A stretch of 64,000 nt of DNA from Kineococcus aurantiacus (GTDB taxonomy: Bacteria > Actinomycetota > Actinomycetes > Actinomycetales > Kineococcaceae). Below the pieces are notes generated by a model. The model saw only the letters and a program-made list of their open reading frames with translations. It made no database searches and was not told the DNA's origin. Where the stretch lies: NCBI RefSeq assembly GCF_013409345.1, contig NZ_JACCBB010000001.1, positions 806,001 through 870,000 on the forward strand. Reading direction: 5' to 3'. This document shows positions 17,028-25,275 of the stretch, one piece after another (the first letter of the stretch is position 1; every line of letters begins with the position of its first letter). The position numbers and the translations under genes were made by a program.

Positions 17028-17903
17028 GTGGCGCGCAAGCTCATCACCCCCGGGGACATCCGCGACCACGTCCTGCGCCTGGGCGAGAAGCACCCGCCCA
17101 TCCCCCTGGAGTCGGTCGACCGCACCGTGAAGGACCCCCGCGGCGTGCGGCAGCGCTTCGGCCACGTCATCGACTACCTGGCCCGGGTGGAGCTGGAGGT
17201 CGACCGCAACGTCCTGGAGCTGCTGACCCTGCTGCCGGACGTCTCCGAGACCGACCGCCTCTTCTACGCCGACGTGTGGCAGCCGCAGGAGATCCAGCAC
17301 GGGCTCATCCTGGACCGGCTGCAGCAGGACCTCGACCTGCCGCCGGCGGACCCGGACACCGACACCGTCAGCGCGAAGATCCGCCTCCTGGGGGCGCTGG
17401 CCCACCTGCGCCCGGTGCAGGAGGTCGCCCGCCTGCTCTACTACCTGACCGGCGCCGCCACCGAGAAGGCCGCCGTGGTCGCGTACAACAAGCTCGTCGA
17501 GGGTCTGGACGAGATGGGTGAGGACGCCGTCTCCAGGACCATCGTCCAGCCGATCCGGCGGCAGGAACCCGGGCACTTCGCCTTCTACCGCCTCTCGGCC
17601 ACCGAGATGGTCCAGCAGGGCGTGCTGGCGCCCTGGCAGCTGCGGCTGGCGCGGGTGCTGCGCCGCAAGTCCTTCAGCCCCGTGGGCGCGCACACCCCCC
17701 AGCACCGCGCGCAGTTCGGCAGCGTGCTGACGACGCTGGGCCTGCAGGACACGGTGGAGGACTTCGGCGCCCAGATCGGGCTGGTCGAGCGCGAGCTGCT
17801 GTGGTCGCGGGAGCAGGGCATGCGGGTCCCCGACTACGTGCTGGCGGCCCTGCGCGACACCCTGGAGCAGTTCCGGACCCAGGCTCACCCCGCCGCGGTG
17901 TGA
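17028..17903 (+). CDS. Ferritin-like helical protein with two ExxH motifs
   Basis: This 291-aa protein is mostly helical. It contains EIQH (about residue 88) and EPGH (about residue 183), preceded by suitably spaced acidic residues, the pattern of a diiron ferritin-like fold. Close relatives in actinobacteria are annotated only as hypothetical. It could be a diiron oxygenase or desaturase-like enzyme. The GTG start has an AGCAGGAGAAG Shine-Dalgarno at 17014-17024. The 161-bp gap upstream should hold its promoter, but I see no clear hexamers. Confidence 0.6.
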   Translation: MARKLITPGDIRDHVLRLGEKHPPIPLESVDRTVKDPRGVRQRFGHVIDYLARVELEVDRNVLELLTLLPDVSETDRLFYADVWQPQEIQHGLILDRLQQDLDLPPADPDTDTVSAKIRLLGALAHLRPVQEVARLLYYLTGAATEKAAVVAYNKLVEGLDEMGEDAVSRTIVQPIRRQEPGHFAFYRLSATEMVQQGVLAPWQLRLARVLRRKSFSPVGAHTPQHRAQFGSVLTTLGLQDTVEDFGAQIGLVERELLWSREQGMRVPDYVLAALRDTLEQFRTQAHPAAV

Positions 17904-17921
17904 GCCAGTAGCGTCGAGCAC

Positions 17922-18908
17922 GTGCCGCTGACCGACCTGCCGCTGGACGTGCTGCGCGACTACCGCGGGGACGTCCCCGAGCCCGCCGACCTCGACGCCT
18001 TCTGGGCCGGGAGCCTGGCCCTGGCCCGCGGGCACGACCTCGCGGTCGAGCTGACCGAGGCCCCCGGCCCGGCGCTGCCGGCGCTGACCGTCCACGACGT
18101 GCGGTTCTCCGGCTGGGCCGGTGACCGGGTCGCCGCCTGGCTGCTGCGCCCGGCGCACCTGCCCGGGCCGCTGCCGGTCGTCGTGGAGTTCATCGGCTAC
18201 TCCGGCGGCCGGGGCCTGCCGCTGGACCGGACCACCTGGGCCGCCGCGGGCTTCGCGCACCTCGTCGTCGACACCCGCGGGCAGGGCACCGACACCCCCG
18301 ACCCCGACCCGCACGTCAGCGGCGGGCAGTGGGCCCGCGGGTTCATGACCAAGGGCGTCGGGGACCCGGCCACCTACTACTACCGCCGCGCCTACGTCGA
18401 CTGCGCGCGCGCCGTCGACGTCGCGCACGCGCTGCCCGCCCTGGGCGTGGAGGTCGACACCTCCCGCGTCGTCGTGCGCGGCGCCAGCCAGGGCGGGGCG
18501 TTCACCATCGCCGCGGCGGCCCTGTCCGGGGACCGGGTGGCGGCCGCGCTGGTCGACGTGCCGTTCCTGTGCCACGTCCGGCGCGGCGCGCAGGTCGCCG
18601 GCGACGGGCCGTACCTGGAGGTCGTCGACTACCTGCGCCGGCACTCCCCCGAGCAGGTGGACCGCACGTTCACGACGATGTCCTACGTCGACGGGGCGAA
18701 CCTCGCCTCCCGCGCCCGGGTCCCGGCGCTGTTCTCCGCCGCGCTCATGGACCCCGTGTGCCCGCCGTCGACGGTGTTCGCGGCCTTCAACCGCTGGGGG
18801 CACGAGGACCGGCACGTCGACGTCTGGGAGTTCTCCGACCACGCCGGCGGGCTGGGCTGGCAGGTCCAGCGGCAGCTGCGCTTCCTCGACCGGCTCGGCC
18901 TGCGGTGA
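17922..18908 (+). CDS. Acetylxylan esterase (AXE1 / carbohydrate esterase 7 family)
   Basis: This 328-aa alpha/beta-hydrolase has the CE7 signature: an RGQG turn near residue 120, the nucleophile elbow GASQGG near residue 190, and a C-terminal DHAGG holding the catalytic His. It removes acetyl groups from xylan oligosaccharides or related esters. No signal peptide is present, so it acts in the cytoplasm on imported oligomers. Its GTG follows TAGCGT (17909-17914) by 7 bp (leaderless type). The stop overlaps the next gene's start (GTGA). Confidence 0.9.
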   Translation: MPLTDLPLDVLRDYRGDVPEPADLDAFWAGSLALARGHDLAVELTEAPGPALPALTVHDVRFSGWAGDRVAAWLLRPAHLPGPLPVVVEFIGYSGGRGLPLDRTTWAAAGFAHLVVDTRGQGTDTPDPDPHVSGGQWARGFMTKGVGDPATYYYRRAYVDCARAVDVAHALPALGVEVDTSRVVVRGASQGGAFTIAAAALSGDRVAAALVDVPFLCHVRRGAQVAGDGPYLEVVDYLRRHSPEQVDRTFTTMSYVDGANLASRARVPALFSAALMDPVCPPSTVFAAFNRWGHEDRHVDVWEFSDHAGGLGWQVQRQLRFLDRLGLR

Positions 18909-19573
18909 CCGACCTGGCCGAGACCGACCCGTGGTCGCTCTCGCTCGTCGCCCGGGTCGAGAAGGACGCCGCGGGGAACCCCGCGCCCACGCACACCGAC
19001 ACCCTGGTCGCCGCGGCCCGCGCCGTCGTCCTGCTGCTGTCCGACCCGCGCGTCACCTCCCCCGACGGTGAGCTGCGCGCCGCCGTGCAGGCCTGGCGGG
19101 ACCGGCGGATCCGCAAGATCTGCCGCCGCGCGCGCGGGGTGAAGTGGGAGCGGACCGCCGCCCTCCCGCACGCCGAGGCCGCCAGCGGCGAGGCGGTGGT
19201 CCGGGTCTTCGCCCCGCACCCGCGCGAGCAGGTGCCCGAGCTCCTGCGGCCGCTGCAGGTCGGCGGCCTGGACCTGGCCGACCCGGAGGACCTGGCCGTC
19301 CCCGGCCCCGACGGGCTGCTGACGATCCGGCTGACGCCGGGGGTGGCGATGACGACGGGCAAGGCCGCGGCGCAGGTCGGGCACGCCGCCCAGCTCGCCT
19401 ACGAGCAGCTGCCGCAGGCCCGCCGCTGGCAGGAGACCGGCTTCGGGGTCCGCGTGCTCACCGGCGCGCCGGTCCTGCCCCCGTCCGGGCGCGTCGACGT
19501 GCGCGACGGCGGTTTCACCGAGGTCCCCCCGGGGACGACCACCGCGAGCGCGGGTTTCGAAGGGACGGTCTGA
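18905..19573 (+). CDS. Pth2-type peptidyl-tRNA hydrolase domain protein
   Basis: This 222-aa protein has an N-terminal region of about 130 residues of unknown fold and a C-terminal Pth2-like domain with MTTGKAAAQVGHAAQ (the catalytic Lys and His of Pth2) followed by the GAPVLPP segment. Pth2 enzymes cleave peptidyl-tRNA. The bacterial housekeeping Pth is an unrelated fold, so this is likely an accessory activity. It is coupled by a 4-bp overlap to the esterase gene, an odd functional pairing. Confidence 0.75.
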   Translation: MTDLAETDPWSLSLVARVEKDAAGNPAPTHTDTLVAAARAVVLLLSDPRVTSPDGELRAAVQAWRDRRIRKICRRARGVKWERTAALPHAEAASGEAVVRVFAPHPREQVPELLRPLQVGGLDLADPEDLAVPGPDGLLTIRLTPGVAMTTGKAAAQVGHAAQLAYEQLPQARRWQETGFGVRVLTGAPVLPPSGRVDVRDGGFTEVPPGTTTASAGFEGTV

Positions 19574-19574
19574 C

Positions 19575-20591
19575 GTGCCGGTCGAGGGTGTGGCGCTGCG
19601 GCGCATGGGGTTCCTGACCATCGGGTCGTTCGACCCGGCCGACCCGGGCCCCGGGCACGAGACGACGCTGCAGGTCGTCGAGCTCGGGGAGCGGCTGGGT
19701 CTCGACAGCGCCTGGCTGCGGCACCGGCACCTGCAGCCGGGGATCTCCTCCCCCGTCGCGGTGCTGGCCGCCCTGACGCAGCGCACCAGCCGCATCCACC
19801 TGGGCACGGCGGTCACGCCGCTGGGCTGGGAGAACCCGTTGCGGCTGGCCGAGGACCTCGCGACGGTCGACGTCCTGGCCCACGGCCGGCTCAACCCCGG
19901 CGTCAGCGTGGGCCCGCCCATGCAGTGGGAGCACGTCAAGGGCTCGCTGTACCCCGACACCGCCGACGTGGAGGACTTCAGCTACGAGCGGGTCCTGCGG
20001 CTGCACCGGTTCCTGCGCGGGGACCGGGCCAGCGACTTCGCCGGGACGCAGGGCATCGAGGTGTTCTCCGACCGCGTCGAACCGCACTCCCCCGGCCTGG
20101 CCGACCGGCTCTGGTACGGCGGGGCGAGCCTGCGCTCGGCGCAGTGGGCGGGGTCGCAGGGGCTGAACCTGCTGGCCTCCAGCGTCGTGCGCGCCGAGGG
20201 CGGGTCGACCGACTTCGCGCAGGTGCAGGCCTCGCACCTGCGCGGGTTCGCCGAGCTGAACCCCACCGGCCGCACCTCGCAGGGTCTGGTGGTCATCCCC
20301 ACCGACTCCGCGACGCCGGAGCAGGTGGGCAAGTACCGCGCCTACGTGGACTCCCGCTCGGCCCGCGTCGGGGTGCCGCAGGGGCCCGGGCAGCTGCTCT
20401 TCGCCCAGGACCTGCTCGGGTCCTCGGCCGAGCTCGCGGAACGGCTGTGGGCCGACGCGGGGTTCCAGCTCGTCGACGAGGTGGTGTTCGCGCTGCCCTT
20501 CGGGTTCGAGCACGAGGACTACGTGCAGATCCTCACCGACATGGCCACCCACCTCGGCCCGCGCCTGGGCTGGGCCCCCGCCACCGCCTGA
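19575..20591 (+). CDS. LLM class flavin-dependent oxidoreductase
   Basis: This 338-aa luciferase-like TIM-barrel protein has the family opening RMGFLTIGSF, the TSRIHLGTAVTPLGWENPLRLAEDLATVD-like region and a Gly-rich LWYGGAS motif. It is close in pattern to the protein encoded at 56145-57170. The GTG at 19575 has AAGGGA 9 bp upstream; a GTG at 19590 would also fit. The substrate is unknown. A strong hairpin follows it. Confidence 0.85.
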   Translation: MPVEGVALRRMGFLTIGSFDPADPGPGHETTLQVVELGERLGLDSAWLRHRHLQPGISSPVAVLAALTQRTSRIHLGTAVTPLGWENPLRLAEDLATVDVLAHGRLNPGVSVGPPMQWEHVKGSLYPDTADVEDFSYERVLRLHRFLRGDRASDFAGTQGIEVFSDRVEPHSPGLADRLWYGGASLRSAQWAGSQGLNLLASSVVRAEGGSTDFAQVQASHLRGFAELNPTGRTSQGLVVIPTDSATPEQVGKYRAYVDSRSARVGVPQGPGQLLFAQDLLGSSAELAERLWADAGFQLVDEVVFALPFGFEHEDYVQILTDMATHLGPRLGWAPATA

Positions 20592-20607
20592 CGCCGTCCC
20601 CACGTCG

Positions 20608-20660
20608 GAGGCACACCTCCCGCCCCCCGGGCGCGCTCCCCGGGGCGGGAGGTGTGCCTC
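20608..20660 (+). terminator. Hairpin terminator with 19-bp perfect stem
   Basis: GAGGCACACCTCCCGCCCC (20608-20626) pairs exactly with 20642-20660 around a 15-nt G/C-rich loop, 17 bp after the LLM stop. No T-tract follows. It separates the LLM transcript from the sugar operon promoter. Confidence 0.75.
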
Positions 20661-20686
20661 TCGCCGTTGTGGGTGCACCCGGAGGC

Positions 20687-20729
20687 TTGACACGTGTGAG
20701 GCGCACCTGCTCTCATGCCTCACACGTGT
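20687..20729 (+). promoter_or_regulatory. Promoter with paired operators of the sugar/GH32 operon
   Basis: TTGACA at 20687-20692 is a consensus -35; a weak -10 (TCTCAT) lies near 20711-20716. Two ACACGTGT palindromes with central CG, typical of LacI-family sites, lie at 20690-20697 and 20722-20729. They form a 13-bp inverted repeat (20690-20702 with 20717-20729) with centres 32 bp apart, about three helical turns. One covers the -35 and the other follows the -10, so a repressor bound to both would block transcription. The LacI protein encoded at the far end of the operon is the likely ligand. Confidence 0.75.
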
Positions 20730-20755
20730 TAGGCCATCCCGCGAAGGAGCATCCG

Positions 20756-22153
20756 ATGGCAGATCTCACCCGCCGGACCGTCCTCGGCGCCACGGGCCTC
20801 GCCGCCCTGGGGACCGGGCTGTCCTGGCGCCGCCTCACCGCACGGGACGTGCCCGGTCGCGGTGAGGACGCCCTGAACGTCGCGATCCTCGGCACGGCCG
20901 CCGACGCGGCCGCCCGGCAGAGCCTCCTCGACGCCTTCCGCGAGGAGCACCCGGACATCCCCGTCCGGATCCAGGCCGTGCAGGGCCAGGACTGGAGCCA
21001 GTTCTTCACCAAGATCCTCACGATGGTGGCCGCCGGCACTCCCCCGGACGTCTGCCTCATCGCCACCGAGGGCGCACAGCTCTTCGCCGAGCGCCTGGCC
21101 CAGCCGCTCGACGAGTTCGTCGTCCGTGACGCGGCCGAGGTGCAGGACTACTTCGACGACGTCCACCCCTCCCTCATCGAGTCGTTCATGTACCAGGGGT
21201 CGCTGTTCATGCTGCCCGGGGACTTCAACGCCGCGAACATCTACTACAACTCCAGCGCCCTCGAACGCGCCGGGGTGCAGCGCCCCGCCGACGACTGGTC
21301 GGTCGACGACTTCGTCACCGTGGCCCGCGCCATGCGGGACGGGGCGTCCACAGGCGGCTTCCGGCCCTACTTCTGGACCAACCGCCTCTGGGGCGGCGTC
21401 GTCCCGTGGCTGTACGTCCACGGGACGAGCTTCCTGCGCGAGAGCAGGGCCGGCGGTGGGCGGTGGTTCTGGGACCGCTTCTACGCCGGCGACCCCACCG
21501 CCGCCACCCGTTCCGGCGGCTACCAGTGGCTCGAGGCCGGCGCCGACGACCCCGCGGTCCTGGACACGTTCGAGGTCCTGCGCGAGATCACCGCGGAGGG
21601 CCTGGGCTCCTCACCCGCCCAGGGCGGCGGCAACGAGCTGGTCTCGCGCTTCGCCGAAGGCGTCATCGGCATGACACCGGCCGGTGGGTTCTGGGCCCAG
21701 GGCCTGTCCGAGGGCGGCATGGGGCCCGACGACTACGACGTCACCTTCTTCCCCCGCGCCACGACCCAACGCCACCAGTTCGGCTCCGCCGGGTACGCCG
21801 TCATGAAGACCTCCCGGCGCAAGGACGAGGCGTGGGAGTGGATCAAGTTCTGCTCCTCCCGCCGCGGCATGGAACTGTCGTTCCCCCAGCCCACCACGAC
21901 CCCGGTCCGCCGTTCGCTGGTGGACGCCGCGTTCTACGCCGGGACCGGGCCGAAGCACTGGCAGGTCTTCTACGACACGCTCGACCGCTTCCCCGACACC
22001 GGGCCCATCCCGGCCCCGCCGCAGCAGGCGGCCGTCGAGACCGCCCTCATCAAGAACGTGCTGGCCGCGGTCACCGCCCCCGCCGGTGGGGTGCGCGCCG
22101 CGCTCGGCACGATGCAACGCGACCTCGAACTCGCCCTGAAGAACGGGAAGTGA
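20756..22153 (+). CDS. Sugar ABC transporter substrate-binding protein (CUT1 type)
   Basis: This 465-aa protein has a family 1 solute-binding fold (NVAILGTAADAAARQSLLDAF, PPDVCLIATEGAQLFAERL, a MLPGDFNAANIYYN substrate loop). The N-terminus LTRRTVLGATGLAALG looks like a twin-arginine signal, but no lipobox cysteine is present, unlike most actinobacterial binding proteins, so it may be released or held by an uncleaved helix. GAAGGAG precedes the ATG. It is the first gene of an operon with two permeases and a GH32 enzyme, so the ligand is probably a fructoside such as sucrose or a fructan oligomer. Confidence 0.9.
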   Translation: MADLTRRTVLGATGLAALGTGLSWRRLTARDVPGRGEDALNVAILGTAADAAARQSLLDAFREEHPDIPVRIQAVQGQDWSQFFTKILTMVAAGTPPDVCLIATEGAQLFAERLAQPLDEFVVRDAAEVQDYFDDVHPSLIESFMYQGSLFMLPGDFNAANIYYNSSALERAGVQRPADDWSVDDFVTVARAMRDGASTGGFRPYFWTNRLWGGVVPWLYVHGTSFLRESRAGGGRWFWDRFYAGDPTAATRSGGYQWLEAGADDPAVLDTFEVLREITAEGLGSSPAQGGGNELVSRFAEGVIGMTPAGGFWAQGLSEGGMGPDDYDVTFFPRATTQRHQFGSAGYAVMKTSRRKDEAWEWIKFCSSRRGMELSFPQPTTTPVRRSLVDAAFYAGTGPKHWQVFYDTLDRFPDTGPIPAPPQQAAVETALIKNVLAAVTAPAGGVRAALGTMQRDLELALKNGK

Positions 22154-22157
22154 GCTG

Positions 22158-23099
22158 ATGGCCACCACGCTGCCCACGCAGGCCCCGGCACCGGTCGTCG
22201 TCCGACGCCCCGAGGCCCGGCCGCAACGACGCGCCCGCCGGTTGCTCGTCGTGCTGTTCCTGGCCCCGACCGTCCTCGGCATCGCGCTCTTCACGCTCGT
22301 GCCGATCGTCGCGTCGGTGCTGCTGGCGTTCTTCCGCTGGGACATCATCACGCCCCCGCAGTTCGTCGGGGTCGACAACTTCGTCGACATCGCCGCCGAC
22401 CCCACCGTGCGGGTGGCGTTCCTCAACACCCTCCTGTTCGTCGTCGTCTCGGTCGTGCTGCAGCTGGCGGTCGCCCTCGGGCTCGCCGTCCTCGTCCAGT
22501 CGAAGATGCCCGGCTGGGTGCGCTCGTTCTTCCGCTCGACCCTGTTCTTCCCGCTCATCCTGTCCGCCGCGTCGGTCTCCCTCGTCATGGCGTACCTGTT
22601 CAACGAGGACTTCGGGGTGGTCAACGCCGTCCTGTCCAGGGTGGGTCTGCCGGACGTGCCCTGGTTGACCTCACCGGCCGGCGCCGCGGTCGTCGTCGTC
22701 CTGGTCTACGTGTGGCAGAACTTCGGCTTCTCCTTCCTGCTCTTCGTCGGCGGCCTGGCCGCCATCCCGCACGACGTCTACGAAGCCAGTTCCCTCGACG
22801 GGATCGAGGGCTGGTCCAGGTTCCGGTGGATCACGGTGCCGCTGCTGAGCCCGACGATCCTCGTGGCCAGCGTCATGGCCGTCATCGGGGCCCTGCAGAT
22901 CTTCGACCAGCCGTACGTCCTGACCCGCGGCGGACCGGGCGACTCGACCCGCACGGCCGTCATGGTCATCTTCGAGTCGGCGTTCCAGCAGCTGCAGTTC
23001 GGCCGGGCCTCGGCCATCGGCATCGTCCTGACGCTGCTCATCATGGCGGTCACCGCCGTCCAGTTCCGGCTCAGCCGCCGCTTCGTCTTCTACCAGTGA
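22158..23099 (+). CDS. Sugar ABC transporter permease (MalF-like)
   Basis: This 313-aa protein has six membrane helices starting near residue 28 and the permease EAA loop YEASSLDGIEGWSRFRWITVP (about 213-233), which contacts the ATPase. It pairs with the next gene to form the membrane channel of a CUT1 sugar importer. No ATPase gene is present in the operon, so a shared MsiK-type ATPase elsewhere must drive it. Confidence 0.93.
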   Translation: MATTLPTQAPAPVVVRRPEARPQRRARRLLVVLFLAPTVLGIALFTLVPIVASVLLAFFRWDIITPPQFVGVDNFVDIAADPTVRVAFLNTLLFVVVSVVLQLAVALGLAVLVQSKMPGWVRSFFRSTLFFPLILSAASVSLVMAYLFNEDFGVVNAVLSRVGLPDVPWLTSPAGAAVVVVLVYVWQNFGFSFLLFVGGLAAIPHDVYEASSLDGIEGWSRFRWITVPLLSPTILVASVMAVIGALQIFDQPYVLTRGGPGDSTRTAVMVIFESAFQQLQFGRASAIGIVLTLLIMAVTAVQFRLSRRFVFYQ

Positions 23100-23110
23100 T
23101 GGGAACACCG

Positions 23111-23974
23111 ATGGCCACGACCACTCCTCCCCGTGCCACCGCTGCGCAGCTCCGACGCCCGGCGCGGAACCGTCCCGTCCCCCGCCCCTCGACCGTCGGG
23201 AAGTTCGTCGTCCTCGGCGTCGCGGCGTTCCTCACGCTCGGCCCCGTCGCCTGGACGGTGTGGACCTCGTTCCGGCCCCAGGTCGCGGGGGCGGGTGTGC
23301 AGCCGGGCTTCAGCGCCTACGTCGACGTGTTCGCCCAGACCGACGTGCTCCTGCTCGTCTGGAACAGCGTGCTGGTCACCGCGCTGTGCGCCCTCGGCCA
23401 GATGGTGACCGCGGCCCTGGCCGGGTACGTCTTCGCGCGGGTCGAGTTCCGCGGCTCCGGAGCGCTGTTCGCCGTCGTGCTCGCGACGATGATGGTGCCG
23501 CTGCAGGTGACCATCGTCCCGGTGTTCATGCTGATCCGCGGCATGGGCCTGTCGGACACGCTGCTGGCGCTGATCCTGCCCGCGATCCCCACGGCCTTCG
23601 GGACGTTCCTCATGCGGCAGTACTTCCTCGGGTTGCCCGACGACCTCGCCGAGGCTGCCGCGATCGACGGCGCCGGGCCGCTGCGGACCTTCACGTCGGT
23701 GTACGCCCCGTTGGCGCTGCCGGGCCTGGCGATCGTCGGGATCCTGGCGTTCAACTACCACTGGAACGAGTTCTTCCGTCCCCTCATCCTCACGGTGTCC
23801 GAACGGAACTTCACGATGCCGCTGGGCCTGGTGTCGTTGCAGGGCAACCTCGGGACCGGGAGCGTGGCGACGGTGCTGGCAGGCGTGGTGCTCTCGATGG
23901 TGCCCGCTCTGCTGGTGTTCGTGTTCGGGCAGCGACCGCTGCGCGAAGGTCTGACCGCAGGAGTGGGCAAGTGA
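23111..23974 (+). CDS. Sugar ABC transporter permease (MalG-like)
   Basis: This 287-aa protein has six membrane helices and an EAA loop AEAAAIDGAGPLRTFTSVYAP. It is the MalG-type partner of the upstream permease. I chose the ATG at 23111, preceded by GGGA at 6 bp; an ATG at 23099 overlapping the previous stop (TGATG) is the alternative and would add four residues. Its stop overlaps the GH32 start by 4 bp. Confidence 0.92.
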   Translation: MATTTPPRATAAQLRRPARNRPVPRPSTVGKFVVLGVAAFLTLGPVAWTVWTSFRPQVAGAGVQPGFSAYVDVFAQTDVLLLVWNSVLVTALCALGQMVTAALAGYVFARVEFRGSGALFAVVLATMMVPLQVTIVPVFMLIRGMGLSDTLLALILPAIPTAFGTFLMRQYFLGLPDDLAEAAAIDGAGPLRTFTSVYAPLALPGLAIVGILAFNYHWNEFFRPLILTVSERNFTMPLGLVSLQGNLGTGSVATVLAGVVLSMVPALLVFVFGQRPLREGLTAGVGK

Positions 23975-25275
23975 GCATCGACATCCCGACGACCGGCGTG
24001 CCGACGGGCCGGGACGACCCCGCGTTCCCCGTGCTGCACGGCCGCCCCGAGTCCGGCTGGCTGAACGACCCCAACGGACTGGCGCACGTCGACGGGGTCT
24101 GGCACGTGTTCTTCCAGCACAACCCCGACGGCCCGCAGCACGGTGACATCCGCTGGGGTCACGTGAGTTCGGCCGACCTCGTGACGTGGCGGGCCGAACC
24201 GGTCGCACTGGCTCCCGTCCCCGGCGGCCCGGACTCCGCGGGGTGCTGGACGGGGTGCGTGGTCCTCGACGGACCGGACGCCGTCCCCACGGCCGTCTAC
24301 ACCGGCGTGGGTGCCGGGGGGCCGGGCCGGGCCGTGACGCTGGTCGCGACGAGCGACCGGACGCTGCGCCGGTGGCAGCAGGAACCGGAGGCCGTCACGC
24401 TCCCGCCGACCGACCCCGCCGTCTCCGAGGTGCGCGACCCGTTCGTGTTCGAGCACGACGGGCACCGGTACGCCGTCCTCGGCGCGGGACACCCCGACGG
24501 TTCCCCGCAGCTGCTCCTCCACGGGTGCGACGACCTGCGCGCGTGGACCCCGCTCGGTCCCCTGCTGACGCACGAGGACCCCGTCGCGGCACGGGTGGCC
24601 GGGGCGAACATCTGGGAGTGCCCGAACCTGGTCCGCGTCGGCGACGACTGGTTGCTCGTCTTCTCCCTGTGGCACCGGGACGGTGACACCCACCGGCTGG
24701 ACGGTGTCGTGCACCTGGTCGGCGATCTCGTCGCGGAGGGACCCGGCCTGCGGTTCGTCGCGCGCAGCGGCGGACCCGTCGACGGGGGCCGGACGTTCTA
24801 CGCCCCCCAGGTGCTGGCCGCCGACGGCCGCGCGCTGCTGTGGGCCTGGTCGCGCGAGGACGACCGCGACCCCGCCGAGGTGGAGGCCAGCGGCTGGTCC
24901 GGCGTCCTCACCTTCCCGCGCGAGCTGTCCCTCGCCGGCGGGACGCTCCGGGTGGAACCCGCGGCGGAACTCCTCGCCCTGCGCCGGGAGGAACTGGGGA
25001 CCGGGGAGACGAGGGAGACCCGGGAACGCAGCTTCGAGGTCGTCGCCGACGGTCCCGCGGCCCTCCTGCTGGCGCAGGACGGGGGCGAACCCCGGCTGGT
25101 GGCGACGTTCGGGAGCTCCGGTCACGCGCGCGCCCTCGTCGACGGCAGCATCGTCGAGGTGTTCGAGGACGGGGCCGCCCGGACGCTGCGCGCCTACCCG
25201 CGCCGGGGCGCCGTGTGGCACGTGCGCGGCGCGGGTCGCACCCACCGGCTGGGGGAACCCGCTCAGGAGGGGTGA
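23971..25275 (+). CDS. Glycoside hydrolase family 32 (sucrose/fructan hydrolase)
   Basis: This 434-aa enzyme has the GH32 catalytic set: WLNDPNG near residue 30 (nucleophile Asp), RDPF near 155 (transition-state Asp) and WECPNL near 216 (acid/base Glu), then a C-terminal beta-sandwich. It has no signal peptide, so it cleaves sucrose or small fructans after import. It is coupled to the permease gene and its last 13 bp overlap the convergent LacI gene. Invertase versus fructanase cannot be told from motifs alone. Confidence 0.92.
   Translation: MSIDIPTTGVPTGRDDPAFPVLHGRPESGWLNDPNGLAHVDGVWHVFFQHNPDGPQHGDIRWGHVSSADLVTWRAEPVALAPVPGGPDSAGCWTGCVVLDGPDAVPTAVYTGVGAGGPGRAVTLVATSDRTLRRWQQEPEAVTLPPTDPAVSEVRDPFVFEHDGHRYAVLGAGHPDGSPQLLLHGCDDLRAWTPLGPLLTHEDPVAARVAGANIWECPNLVRVGDDWLLVFSLWHRDGDTHRLDGVVHLVGDLVAEGPGLRFVARSGGPVDGGRTFYAPQVLAADGRALLWAWSREDDRDPAEVEASGWSGVLTFPRELSLAGGTLRVEPAAELLALRREELGTGETRETRERSFEVVADGPAALLLAQDGGEPRLVATFGSSGHARALVDGSIVEVFEDGAARTLRAYPRRGAVWHVRGAGRTHRLGEPAQEG

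Noticed and set aside
20592-20755. Small ORFs in the gap before the sugar operon
   Set aside because: The gap is explained by a 19-bp terminator stem and the promoter/operator; the short frames have no ribosome sites.
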